A stretch of 64,000 nt of DNA from Stenomitos frigidus ULC18. GTDB taxonomy: Bacteria > Cyanobacteriota > Cyanobacteriia > Leptolyngbyales > Leptolyngbyaceae. The stretch spans positions 62,001 to 126,000 of the forward strand of contig NZ_PVWK01000098.1 in NCBI RefSeq assembly GCF_003003795.1, read 5' to 3'. A program made the position numbers and the translations under genes. Below the pieces are notes generated by a model. It was not told the origin of the DNA, searched no databases, and saw nothing but the letters and a program-made list of their open reading frames with translations. Position 1 is the first letter of the stretch; every line of letters begins with the position of its first letter. Shown piece after piece: positions 1-9,619 of this stretch.

Positions 1-1571
<1,571 letters not shown>

Positions 1572-1701
1572 TTAGTATCCAGTTCATTCTGCCATAAGGA
1601 CTATACAGTCTGGAGAACGGCGGTCATTTGAACTATTCTGTAGCGGCAGCGTCTATTTGCTATGGCAGAGTAGCGATGTCCGAGTTGAGCAACCATGATC
1701 G

Positions 1702-2607
1702 ATGACTATGCACAAGACTTTTCTTAGTATTGGCTTCATCCTTTTAAGCTTGAGTGCCGTTCCCAGTGAAGCCGTAACGCCCAAGTCAAGCAAAACACCG
1801 ACTGCAGGCGCATCAACTAAACCTTCGGGAGCCGATGCCTTGACCGGGACATCCGTTATTCGGTCACGCACCAAGCCTTCCGGCGCAGGCTCACTTGTAG
1901 AAAAGTGGCAAACCTTTAAGGCGCCAGGTGTTGAGCTAGCGCTACCAGAAAATTATCGCGGTGGTAGTCCGAATACGACAGGCTTACAGACGCTGATTAA
2001 GGGGATTCGATCGCTCGGAACCGACTACGAGCAAATTGCCAGCATGGTAGAGCAAAATCCCAGCACGTTTCTGCTTATTGCTGTCGATCCAAAGCCCGAT
2101 CGCACCGGAGGCGTGACCAATGTGGTCGTGAGTGCCGTTAAGGTGCCCGAAACCGTCACCGTGGAGGCTTACATTGATGCTGCCGTGCAGTCATTGCCTA
2201 CGCCCCTTCGCACGATCGAGCGCAAAACGGTGCAGGTAGGGCAAAATCCAGCGGGACGTCTGGTGACGGAAGCAAGTCTGCCGTCGAGCACTGCTCAAGC
2301 CGATGCCATGCGGCAGCTCATTTATGTCATCAAGCAGGGAACAACCCTGTGGACAGTGGCCTACTCAACCAGAGCGGGGGACTATCAGCAACGGCTAGCC
2401 ATGTTTGAGCAAAGTATCCAATCCTTTAAAGTGCAGGTTGCGCAAAAGCCAGGCAATACGGCAGCCCCGGTAAAACCAGCCACTACTCCACCTGCAAGCA
2501 GTAAACAGCCAGCGCCAGCTTTACCAACGGGAGACAAGAAGCCCAACGCTGTACCAAAGCCCAACCCAAAGCCAGAGAGCAAACCGGCGGCACCAACGAA
2601 ACCATAA
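1702..2607 (+). CDS. Secreted protein, possible PsbP/DcrB-like fold, Pro-rich tail
   Basis: Unassigned exported protein of 301 residues. Residues 1-25 form a signal peptide (hydrophobic FLSIGFILLSLSAV, likely cleavage after SEA). A low-complexity Ser/Thr/Pro linker follows, then a globular region about residues 70-250 and a Pro/Lys/Ala-rich tail (about 255-301) that could span peptidoglycan or bind a partner. The globular part has the look of PsbP/Mog1/DcrB-type domains (a stretch 'GRLVTEASLP...IYVIKQGTTLWTVAYST' with final 'FEQSIQSFKV'), but this is a judgement by eye. Two ATGs (1702, 1708) give nearly the same product. It is divergent from pyrG and followed by a heptamer repeat block. Confidence 0.75.
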   Translation: MTMHKTFLSIGFILLSLSAVPSEAVTPKSSKTPTAGASTKPSGADALTGTSVIRSRTKPSGAGSLVEKWQTFKAPGVELALPENYRGGSPNTTGLQTLIKGIRSLGTDYEQIASMVEQNPSTFLLIAVDPKPDRTGGVTNVVVSAVKVPETVTVEAYIDAAVQSLPTPLRTIERKTVQVGQNPAGRLVTEASLPSSTAQADAMRQLIYVIKQGTTLWTVAYSTRAGDYQQRLAMFEQSIQSFKVQVAQKPGNTAAPVKPATTPPASSKQPAPALPTGDKKPNAVPKPNPKPESKPAAPTKP

Positions 2608-2614
2608 GTAGCGA

Positions 2615-2653
2615 AGCGATCAGCGATCAGCCATCAGCGATTAGCGATCAGCG
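2615..2653. repeat. Short tandem heptamer repeat (AGCGATC-type)
   Basis: Five consecutive 7-bp units (AGCGATC, AGCGATC, AGCCATC, AGCGATT, AGCGATC) lie just after the stop of the secreted-protein gene. This matches the short tandemly repeated repetitive (STRR) heptamers known in filamentous cyanobacteria. No coding role here. Confidence 0.8.
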
Positions 2654-2810
2654 CTAAATTGGACACTGACTTCTGACCATTGACCGCTGCCCCTTACGAA
2701 CCGTGTGAATCCCAAATTAAGCGCTTGGCTTCTCTTGCAAAGGTCATGATTAGTAGCGCCGATCGCTACAATAAGGATGATACGAAGCACTATAGGAGCG
2801 CGCGGTCTTC

Positions 2811-3500
2811 ATGCCAGGTCAACTCTTGCTAGTGGATGATGAACCAGGCTTGCGTGAAGCCGTGCAGGCCTATCTGGAAGACAGCGGTTTTACCGTTGCC
2901 GTTGCCAGCAATGCTAACGAAGGTTTGGCACTGGCACGGCAAACGCTACCCGATTTGGTCATCACCGACATTATGATGCCGCAGGTGGATGGCTATCAGT
3001 TTCTCAAACAGTTGCGCGAAGACCCTCAATTTAAGACTTTGCCAGTGGTGTTTTTGACCGCTCGAGGTATGACCTCCGATCGCATCCAGGGCTATAACGC
3101 GGGTGCTGATGCTTATCTATCGAAACCGTTTGACCCTGATGAACTGGTGGCGATCGTCACTAACCTGTTGCAAAAGCGGGATGTGGTTCGTGCGGCTGGA
3201 GAAGACGAACCGCGCAACATTGACGATGTGATTCGAGAGATCGAAGAAATCAAGCGGCTGTTGACCAAAGGAGGCTCGATCCCTCAGTTACCCAACACGA
3301 TCCAAATTGACTTTACGCCTAGAGAGCAGAGCGTCCTTAACCTGGTTGTCGATGGTTTGATGAACAAAGAAATTGCCCGTCGCCTCGAAACCAGCGTCCG
3401 CAATGTCGAAAAGTACGTCAGCCGACTCTTTAGCAAGACAGGCACCAGCAGCCGCACAGAGTTAGTACGCTATGCGTTGGAACATGGATTGATGAAGTAG
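2811..3500 (+). CDS. rre1: NarL-family response regulator, Rre1/Ycf29 type
   Basis: Two-component transcription factor of 229 residues. Receiver domain about 1-125: acidic pair DD at 9-10, phosphoacceptor Asp53 (ITDIMMPQ), Thr83, Lys105 (YLSKPF). LuxR-type helix-turn-helix about 165-229 (FTPREQSVLNLVVDGLMNKE...). The receiver sequence (MMPQVDGYQFLKQLRE, TARGMTSDRIQGYNAGADAYL) closely resembles Ycf29 of algal plastids and cyanobacterial Rre1, which is linked to stress and heat responses in model strains. The ATG at 2811 fits the receiver start. The next kinase gene (4492) is a possible but unproven partner; Rre1 in model strains works with Hik34 or Hik2-like kinases elsewhere. Confidence 0.88.
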   Translation: MPGQLLLVDDEPGLREAVQAYLEDSGFTVAVASNANEGLALARQTLPDLVITDIMMPQVDGYQFLKQLREDPQFKTLPVVFLTARGMTSDRIQGYNAGADAYLSKPFDPDELVAIVTNLLQKRDVVRAAGEDEPRNIDDVIREIEEIKRLLTKGGSIPQLPNTIQIDFTPREQSVLNLVVDGLMNKEIARRLETSVRNVEKYVSRLFSKTGTSSRTELVRYALEHGLMK

Positions 3501-3542
3501 AAGGTAGGAGGCAGGAGGCAGGAGTCCGAATCAACTCAACAC

Positions 3543-4229
3543 TCAACACTCCTTATCCCTCACCTCTCGTTCCGCCCGTGCCAGTACGATTAACCCCTGT
3601 ACCCGAATTCCATTGCGACGGAGGGTTTGGGCAGCAGAGCGAGCGGTTGCGCCAGTCGTGTAGATATCATCCAGCAAGAGGACAGAGTTAGTCGGATGAC
3701 GCTTGCGGAAGGCGTCGCCAAGGCTGAAGGCATCTGCCAGGTTTTGTTCACGATCGCCCGCCGAGAGCTGAAACTGGGCGGTAGTTTCTCGCGATCGACT
3801 CAGCCCTTGTTTTTGTAGCGGCAGCCGTGTTTGCTCACAGAAATGCTCTGCTAACAGATCTGCCTGGTTGAAGCCTCGTTGCTGTTGCTTTGTGGGATGC
3901 ATCGGAATGGGGACGACAGTGAGCGATGTTGTTGGTGTCGCACTGAACCAGGCAAGCGCCAGCCAGTGAGCAAGGGGACGCGCCAGGTGGGGTTTATTTT
4001 CGTATTTGAAGGCGGCGATCGTCTGTCGTAACGCACCGTTGTAACGCCCCCAAGCAAAGATAGGCAGTTGTTCCTGCTGGCACCAGTTAGGGCTGGGAAA
4101 TTGGCACCGTTGCACCTGACGCTGACAATCCTGGCAGAAGGTAGCAGTTGCTACCCGTTGGCAAAGCGGACATTGAGCCTGTAGCAATAAGTCAAGCAGT
4201 CCACCGAGTTGCCTGCTAAAGCCGCTCAT
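3543..4229 (-). CDS. comF: ComF family amidophosphoribosyltransferase-like protein
   Basis: ComF/ComFC-type protein of 228 residues. Four cysteines near the N-terminus (CPLC at 20-23, CQDC at 32-35) form the zinc-ribbon of the family. The C-terminal half is a type I phosphoribosyltransferase domain with the PRPP-binding loop VLLLDDIYTTGAT. In naturally transformable bacteria ComF acts in DNA uptake or recombination of single-stranded DNA. A comEC gene also lies in this window (16114), though 12 kb away. It is convergent with rre1, with only 42 bp between the stops, and divergent from the histidine kinase at 4492. Confidence 0.92.
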   Translation of the reverse strand: MSGFSRQLGGLLDLLLQAQCPLCQRVATATFCQDCQRQVQRCQFPSPNWCQQEQLPIFAWGRYNGALRQTIAAFKYENKPHLARPLAHWLALAWFSATPTTSLTVVPIPMHPTKQQQRGFNQADLLAEHFCEQTRLPLQKQGLSRSRETTAQFQLSAGDREQNLADAFSLGDAFRKRHPTNSVLLLDDIYTTGATARSAAQTLRRNGIRVQGLIVLARAEREVRDKEC

Positions 4230-4400
4230 ATGCAGAGAACCTTAAAGAGATAAAAATTGTGCAAGGCATCAATGGCCGATGAGCAAAAGGTTACAGCTAC
4301 ACTGCCTTACCTTACAAAACAGAAGTGAATGACGTTCAACGAAACTAGAGAAGATAAAACTAAAGAATCAGTCAATCTCTTTCTGGGTAAGCGTTAAACT

Positions 4401-4426
4401 CTAGCGGTATCAATTTATGCCGCTAG
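4401..4426. promoter_or_regulatory. Inverted repeat in comF/kinase intergenic region
   Basis: CTAGCGG (4401-4407) and CCGCTAG (4420-4426) form a perfect 7-bp inverted repeat, extendable by TAT/ATG with one G-T wobble to a 10-bp stem around a 6-nt loop. It lies about 65 bp before the kinase start, in the shared upstream region of comF and the kinase. There is no T-run, so an operator or leader hairpin is more likely than a terminator. A second small dyad (ACATG-A-CATGT, 4429-4439) follows directly. Confidence 0.5.
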
Positions 4427-4491
4427 ATACATGACATGTCTGGCTTAAGTATGCCCAACTAGTAATACTGCTACACCTAAAGGAGTAAGCA

Positions 4492-6810
4492 TTGCTGCCT
4501 CGTTGGTTTAACTCTCACGCCTCACACTCACTCGATTGGTCGATCACCCAGCCGATGATCAAACCTGAACGTTCTCCACTTGTACGGTATGGAGTGGCGC
4601 TGCTGTCGATAGTATTGGCGCTGTTGTTAATGCTGTTACTAGAACGTTGGGTGCCAATGCGGAGTTCGCCGTTTCTGTTTTTTTTTGCTGCGGTGATGGT
4701 GAGTGCGTGGTATGGCGGTTTTGGTGCGGGGATCTGCGCGACGACGATCGCAGCCGTGGTCTCAGTTTATTTTTTCCTACCGCCAGTCTATTCATTCGCA
4801 CTGCCAACTACATCTGAACTACTCAGAATCGGCTTATTTATCGTGCTCGCGCTGATGATTACGGTTCTTAGTGCAACGCGGCGGCAATTGTTGAAGGCCT
4901 TACAACATGAGCGCGACTTGATTGCAGCGATCGTCGGTACTGCAGGCAGCCTGATTATAGTGCTCGATCGTTGGGGTAAAATCGTTCAATTTAATCGGGC
5001 GTGTGAGCAACTGACGGGCTATACGTTTACAGATGTGCGTGGCAAATCTCCCTGGGATTTATTCTTGCTGCCAGAAGACGTAGAGCGAGTGCAGCAAATC
5101 TTTCAAGCGCTGTGTCTTAGCGCTGCACCCAACGCCTACGAGAATACCTGGATCGCCAAAGATGGCAGTCGCCATTTGATTGCCTGGTCAAACAACGTGT
5201 TATTGGATGAGCGGGGAGCCGTTTTTTTTGTAATTGGGACTGGCATTGACATTACCGAGCGCAAGCAAGCAGAGCAAACGCTGCAAGAAACGAATCAAGC
5301 CCTTCAAGCCTTGGTTCAAGCCTCGCCCGTTGCCATTACGGTGCTCGATCGACATGGGATTGTCAAGCGCTGGAACCCATCCGCAGAGCGCATTTTTGGC
5401 TGGCAAGCGGCAGAGGCAATCGGTCGTGTGATGCCAACGGTGCCTGAGGATAAGCAGGAGGAATTTCTAGAGAAGGTTGCGGCTACGCTCAACGGTGATT
5501 TGCTGGATGGGGTGGAAACCTATCGCCAGCGTAAGGATGGTTCCTTAATCTATGTGGGTCTGTGGACAGCTGTGCTGCGCGGCTCGACGGCGGCAGAGGA
5601 TGGCCTGATATCGATCGCGGTAGACCTGAGCGAACGTAAGGAAGCAGAAACGGCCGTGCGGTTAAGCCAGGAGCGTTTAACCAGCTTTGTTGAAGCGAAC
5701 GTCGTTGGTATTTTGTTTGGTGACATCAGCGGTGGTATTAATGAAGCCAATGATGAGTTTCTCCGCATCGTTGGCTACTCGCGGGAAGACCTTGAGGCAG
5801 GGGCGCTGCGCTGGACTCACATCACGCCCCCAGAATACCTGCCGATCGATGAAAAAGCCATCCGTGAAGCGTTGCTAGAAGGAGGCTGTACGCCCTACGA
5901 GAAAGAATATATCCGCAAGGATGACAGTCGGATTCCCGTTCTCATTGGCTTTGGCTTGCTGGGCGAAGAACGGCAGCAAACAGTTGCCTTCATTCTCGAT
6001 TTGACTGAACGCAAACGCCTGGAGCAGGCGCTGCGTGCCCAGGCTGAGCAGCTGACTCAAGCAAATCGCATGAAAGATGAGTTTCTGGCTGTCCTCTCGC
6101 ACGAGTTGCGCACACCGCTGAACTCGATTTTGGGCTGGGCACGGTTGCTACGAACGCGCCAGTTTGATGCAGAAATAACTGAACGTGCTTTAGAGACGAT
6201 CGAACGCAACGCACGGCTACAAAATCAACTAGTCGATGACATTCTAGACATTTCCAAAATTACGCAGGGGAAATTGTGTTTACATCCCCGTCCGGTTGAT
6301 TTGGTGAGTGTCATTGCCGCTGCGATCGATGCCATGCGTCCTGCTGCTGCGGCAAAATCAATGATGGTCAAGTTAAACAGCGCTCTGACACCCGAAATGT
6401 CAGAGCCATACTTCGTTCTAGGCGATCCCGATCGCTTACAGCAAGTAGTGTGGAACCTGCTTTCTAACGCCATCAAATTTACACCCGAGGGCGGGCAAGT
6501 TGACGTGCAGTTGTCGATCGCCCAACATCTAACGTCCCATGCCCAAATTACAGTCGCCGATACGGGCAATGGCATTGGCGCCGATTTTCTCCCCTTTGTC
6601 TTCGATCGCTTTCGGCAGGCAGATTCATCATCAACTCGCGCCGAAGGTGGACTAGGGCTTGGCCTGGCGATCGTGCGTCAATTGGTGGAACTACATGGCG
6701 GCATGGTTCAGGTTGAAAGTCCTGGCATTGGACAGGGCACAACTTTTACAATCACCTTGCCTATGATGAGCGAGAGCCAGAGAGTCGAGTGGCTAAAGGC
6801 TAAAGGCTAA
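4492..6810 (+). CDS. Membrane PAS-PAS-PAS sensor histidine kinase
   Basis: Sensor kinase of 772 residues. A KdpD-like four-helix membrane region (DUF4118 type, about 25-125) is followed by three PAS domains (about 135-255, 262-385, 385-505), a HisKA dimerisation domain with H-box SHELRTPLNSILGWARLL (His about 536) and a HATPase_c domain (N box WNLLSNAIKFTPEGG, G box VADTGNGIG, GLGLGLAIVRQLVELHGG). No receiver is attached, so phosphotransfer must go to a separate regulator. The start is a TTG preceded at good spacing by AAAGGAG (4479-4485); the first ATG in frame would trim about 20 residues. The last residues (LKAKG) and the stop codon are made by a heptamer repeat array (see 6791). Confidence 0.95.
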   Translation: MLPRWFNSHASHSLDWSITQPMIKPERSPLVRYGVALLSIVLALLLMLLLERWVPMRSSPFLFFFAAVMVSAWYGGFGAGICATTIAAVVSVYFFLPPVYSFALPTTSELLRIGLFIVLALMITVLSATRRQLLKALQHERDLIAAIVGTAGSLIIVLDRWGKIVQFNRACEQLTGYTFTDVRGKSPWDLFLLPEDVERVQQIFQALCLSAAPNAYENTWIAKDGSRHLIAWSNNVLLDERGAVFFVIGTGIDITERKQAEQTLQETNQALQALVQASPVAITVLDRHGIVKRWNPSAERIFGWQAAEAIGRVMPTVPEDKQEEFLEKVAATLNGDLLDGVETYRQRKDGSLIYVGLWTAVLRGSTAAEDGLISIAVDLSERKEAETAVRLSQERLTSFVEANVVGILFGDISGGINEANDEFLRIVGYSREDLEAGALRWTHITPPEYLPIDEKAIREALLEGGCTPYEKEYIRKDDSRIPVLIGFGLLGEERQQTVAFILDLTERKRLEQALRAQAEQLTQANRMKDEFLAVLSHELRTPLNSILGWARLLRTRQFDAEITERALETIERNARLQNQLVDDILDISKITQGKLCLHPRPVDLVSVIAAAIDAMRPAAAAKSMMVKLNSALTPEMSEPYFVLGDPDRLQQVVWNLLSNAIKFTPEGGQVDVQLSIAQHLTSHAQITVADTGNGIGADFLPFVFDRFRQADSSSTRAEGGLGLGLAIVRQLVELHGGMVQVESPGIGQGTTFTITLPMMSESQRVEWLKAKG

Positions 6811-6857
6811 AGGCTAAAGGCTTAAAGGGGAAACTCAAAACTCAAAACTCAAAACTC
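6791..6857. repeat. Heptamer tandem repeats overlapping the kinase stop codon
   Basis: Four units of GGCTAAA (6791-6818) followed shortly by three units of ACTCAAA (6833-6853). The first array begins inside the kinase reading frame and supplies its stop codon TAA at 6808-6810. The ACTCAAA/ACTCAAC family recurs near 3535, 11205, 16025, 33270, 40005, 41515, 45275 and 47913. Confidence 0.8.
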
Positions 6858-6861
6858 TCTA

Positions 6862-6908
6862 GCTTGTCGGCGCGTACACGAAGTGGCTCCTTCGGAGCTA
6901 GCGCTACT
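6862..6908. repeat. Dispersed repeat with GCTTGTCGGCGCGTA, copy 1
   Basis: Starts with GCTTGTCGGCGCGTA (6862-6876) and ends with a CTCCTTCGGAG hairpin and AGCGC. A related but longer copy is at 11224. Both sit between heptamer repeats in non-coding DNA. Confidence 0.65.
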
Positions 6909-7025
6909 CAAAACTCTTCCCCCCCTCACCCCTGTTCGCTTCCAATTCTGCATTTATTTTGAGAAACGAATCATGGTGCACGCGGAAAACCTAATATTGA
7001 TTGATGTTCGCTATGCGTTGCTACT

Positions 7026-9530
7026 GTGGCTAATCTTTACTGGCTCGATCAGATTCAACCACACCATCGTGCTTTGGTCGGGAACAAAGCGTTTTACCTG
7101 AGCCAGTTGCTGCAAAAAGAGTTCCCTGTCGTACCAGGGTTTGTGGTCTCCGCTCGCATGTTGCGCCAGTTTTTAGAAGCGATCGATTGGTCAGAGCCCC
7201 TTTTTGCTGATCTACCTCACTCATCACTACGCTTAGATATCGAGAACCCACGGCAGCTACAGGCGATCGCTCAACAGTTGCGCCAGGCGATTGAAGTGCC
7301 AGCCTTGCCAGTTGCCTGGCTGACAGAGCTTAACGCTGCCATACAACAACTACAGACGCCAGTTGTCGTCTTACGCCCGTCTCTGTTTGTCAAAGCAACT
7401 GCTAGCAAGGCCCCTAAAGTAAAGGCGATCGCAGACGGTAGGAGTTCGACGTTATTCGATATACAAATCTGCCATGCGACGGAAGCCGAGCTAGCTCAAG
7501 GGCTGAAGTGTTTATGGGCACAGCTTTTTCGGGCAAAGAGCCTGTTTTACTGGCAGCGCCTGGGCATCCCTTTGCACCAGGTTAAACTCGCGGTGCTGGT
7601 GCAGCCCCTCCGTTCCGCGATCGCATCGGGTAGCGTCCAGCGGCGGGAGCAGACGTTTCAGGTAGAGTCAACCACCGGGCTGGGCATGGCAATCGCGTGG
7701 GGAGAAGTCTCGCCCGATGTGTATGAAGCTGAGGCGACCAGTGGCATTGTGCGGACGCAGCAGCTGGGGAAACGGGCGATCGTCTATCAGGCTGCAGATG
7801 GTAGCGCTGTGCAACCGAAACCTGATGAGCTAACGGCGTCAATGGTTGAAACTGCCTTAGCGCCTCACTTAACGCCACTAGCATCCCATCCCCATGCTCT
7901 TCCCTTACTACAAGCCTACTTACCAGATGACATCCAGCGATCGCGCTTCTCCCTAACGGATGCGCAAGTAAGTACGCTGGTACAGCTTGTTCAAGGTGTT
8001 GTCGCCAGCTTTAGCAACGTGTCGGCTTTAGAATGGACACTCACCACAGAGAAGGATGGCGAATCGGCCCAGTTTTGCCTGACTCAAGTCATCACACTTG
8101 CATCCCAGGCGCGATCGCAGACGCTTCATCATGCGCTACAGCCGTCTAGCCCGACAGTAGTAACCCTGAATCGCCTGTTGTGCAGTCCTGGGGAGGCAGT
8201 GACGTTAGAACAGACACTGTCAACGAAGGAGTCGCAAGCGCTATTAGTAAGCGGGCTGGCAGCAGGACAGGGACGCTCGATCGCCAATGCCAGCGTTATT
8301 TCACCTCTACATAACACGCTGGACACCATTCCTCTGGGGACGATTTTGGTGGCTGAGATGCTACCGCCAGACTGGTTGATGCTGATTAAGCAAGCCGCTG
8401 GCATCGTTCTGGAGCAGGGCAGCATGACCTCACACAGCGCCATCATTGCGAGAGAGCTGGGTGTTCCGGCTGTCGTTGCAGCCCCCAATGCCACTCAGCA
8501 GATTCAAACCGGCGAGCTCATTATGATTGATGGCGATCGAGGCCATGTCTATCGGCTGGGAGACATGACTGATCCAGTACATCACCTACCCGACGCTCCA
8601 CCCGCCAACGTGATGGCTCCGGGCGATCGCCCGCTGCTGGGTACAAGGCTCATGGTGAATCTGAGTCAGCCCGATCAGCTTGAGTCTATAGCCGCTCTGC
8701 CGATTGATGGCATTGGGTTGCTGCGCGGCGAATTGATGGCTCTCTCAGTGTTAGAGCATCAGCATCCCTTGCAGTGGTTACAGAGTGGGCGCAGTGCTGA
8801 CCTGGTTGAACGTCTGGCGACTCGCATCAGCCAGTTTGCAGCGGCTTTGGCACCGCGCCCCGTGTTCTACCGTTCGCTTAATTTGCGATCGCACGAATCG
8901 AGAAGCCTGCCGGGTGGTGAAGCGGTTGCCGCTGAGATCAACCCCACACTGGGTCTACATGGCACGTTTAGCTACTGCCTCGACCCAGCCCTGTTTGATC
9001 TGGAACTAGCGGCACTGGCACAGGTGCAAGCTGCTTACTCAAACATTCACCTCTTATTGCCCTTTGTGCGCACGGTAGAGGAGTTTTCCTTCTGCCAGGA
9101 GCGGGTACATAAGGCTGGGCTCACGCGCAACCCAGAGTTTCAGCTATGGATTATGGCAGAAGTACCCTCTGTCTTGTTTCTGCTGCCGGACTATGTGCGT
9201 GCGGGCGTTCAGGGCATTGCGATCGGCACCAATGACTTGACTCAGTTGCTGTTTGGTGCCGATCGCGATCACAGTGCTATGGCCTCTGCGTTTGATGCCA
9301 GACATCCAGCCGTCAGAGCCGCGATCGCCCAACTGATCCAACAAGCGAAGCAAGCAGGTATACCCTGTTCGATTTGTGGGCAAGCCCCATCGCATGATCC
9401 TGAACTCGTTGAAATGCTCGTCCGTTGGGGGATTGCTTCAATCTCAGTTGACCCAGGAGCCGTAGAGACGACCTACGGGGCGATCGCCCGTGCCGAAGCG
9501 CTGCTGCTCGAGACGGCTCACAAGCAATAG
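7026..9530 (+). CDS. PEP synthase-like protein with divergent ATP-binding domain
   Basis: 834 residues with the domain order of phosphoenolpyruvate synthase/pyruvate phosphate dikinase. The N-terminal nucleotide domain begins GNKAFYLSQLL and PVVPGFVVSA. The swivelling phosphohistidine domain has GSMTSHSAIIARELGVPA (His about 467). The C-terminal PEP/pyruvate barrel ends with GTNDLTQLLFGADRD and the acid-base cysteine in ICGQAPS (about 782). The usual Arg-Ser-Ser...Glu-Asp ATP motif is replaced by VVLRPSLFVKATASK with no Glu-Asp pair, so classical PEP synthase activity is doubtful. The start is a GTG at 7026 in a region with no better ATG. It stands alone between heptamer repeats and the ABC ATPase. 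Could be a regulator, a kinase with other donor, or a partial enzyme. Confidence 0.85.
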   Translation: MANLYWLDQIQPHHRALVGNKAFYLSQLLQKEFPVVPGFVVSARMLRQFLEAIDWSEPLFADLPHSSLRLDIENPRQLQAIAQQLRQAIEVPALPVAWLTELNAAIQQLQTPVVVLRPSLFVKATASKAPKVKAIADGRSSTLFDIQICHATEAELAQGLKCLWAQLFRAKSLFYWQRLGIPLHQVKLAVLVQPLRSAIASGSVQRREQTFQVESTTGLGMAIAWGEVSPDVYEAEATSGIVRTQQLGKRAIVYQAADGSAVQPKPDELTASMVETALAPHLTPLASHPHALPLLQAYLPDDIQRSRFSLTDAQVSTLVQLVQGVVASFSNVSALEWTLTTEKDGESAQFCLTQVITLASQARSQTLHHALQPSSPTVVTLNRLLCSPGEAVTLEQTLSTKESQALLVSGLAAGQGRSIANASVISPLHNTLDTIPLGTILVAEMLPPDWLMLIKQAAGIVLEQGSMTSHSAIIARELGVPAVVAAPNATQQIQTGELIMIDGDRGHVYRLGDMTDPVHHLPDAPPANVMAPGDRPLLGTRLMVNLSQPDQLESIAALPIDGIGLLRGELMALSVLEHQHPLQWLQSGRSADLVERLATRISQFAAALAPRPVFYRSLNLRSHESRSLPGGEAVAAEINPTLGLHGTFSYCLDPALFDLELAALAQVQAAYSNIHLLLPFVRTVEEFSFCQERVHKAGLTRNPEFQLWIMAEVPSVLFLLPDYVRAGVQGIAIGTNDLTQLLFGADRDHSAMASAFDARHPAVRAAIAQLIQQAKQAGIPCSICGQAPSHDPELVEMLVRWGIASISVDPGAVETTYGAIARAEALLLETAHKQ

Positions 9531-9619
9531 GCACCGATCGCCATCTGAATGAGCCTGGATTTGCTGGCTGCCCGGGTTTAAAGAACCGTCAAATTCGGTA
9601 TGCGTACTCAAGTTGGCTG

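Noticed and set aside
2615-2653. Possible origin iteron array
   Set aside because: Heptamers fit the common STRR family found at many places in the window; no dnaA/dnaN or DnaA boxes nearby.
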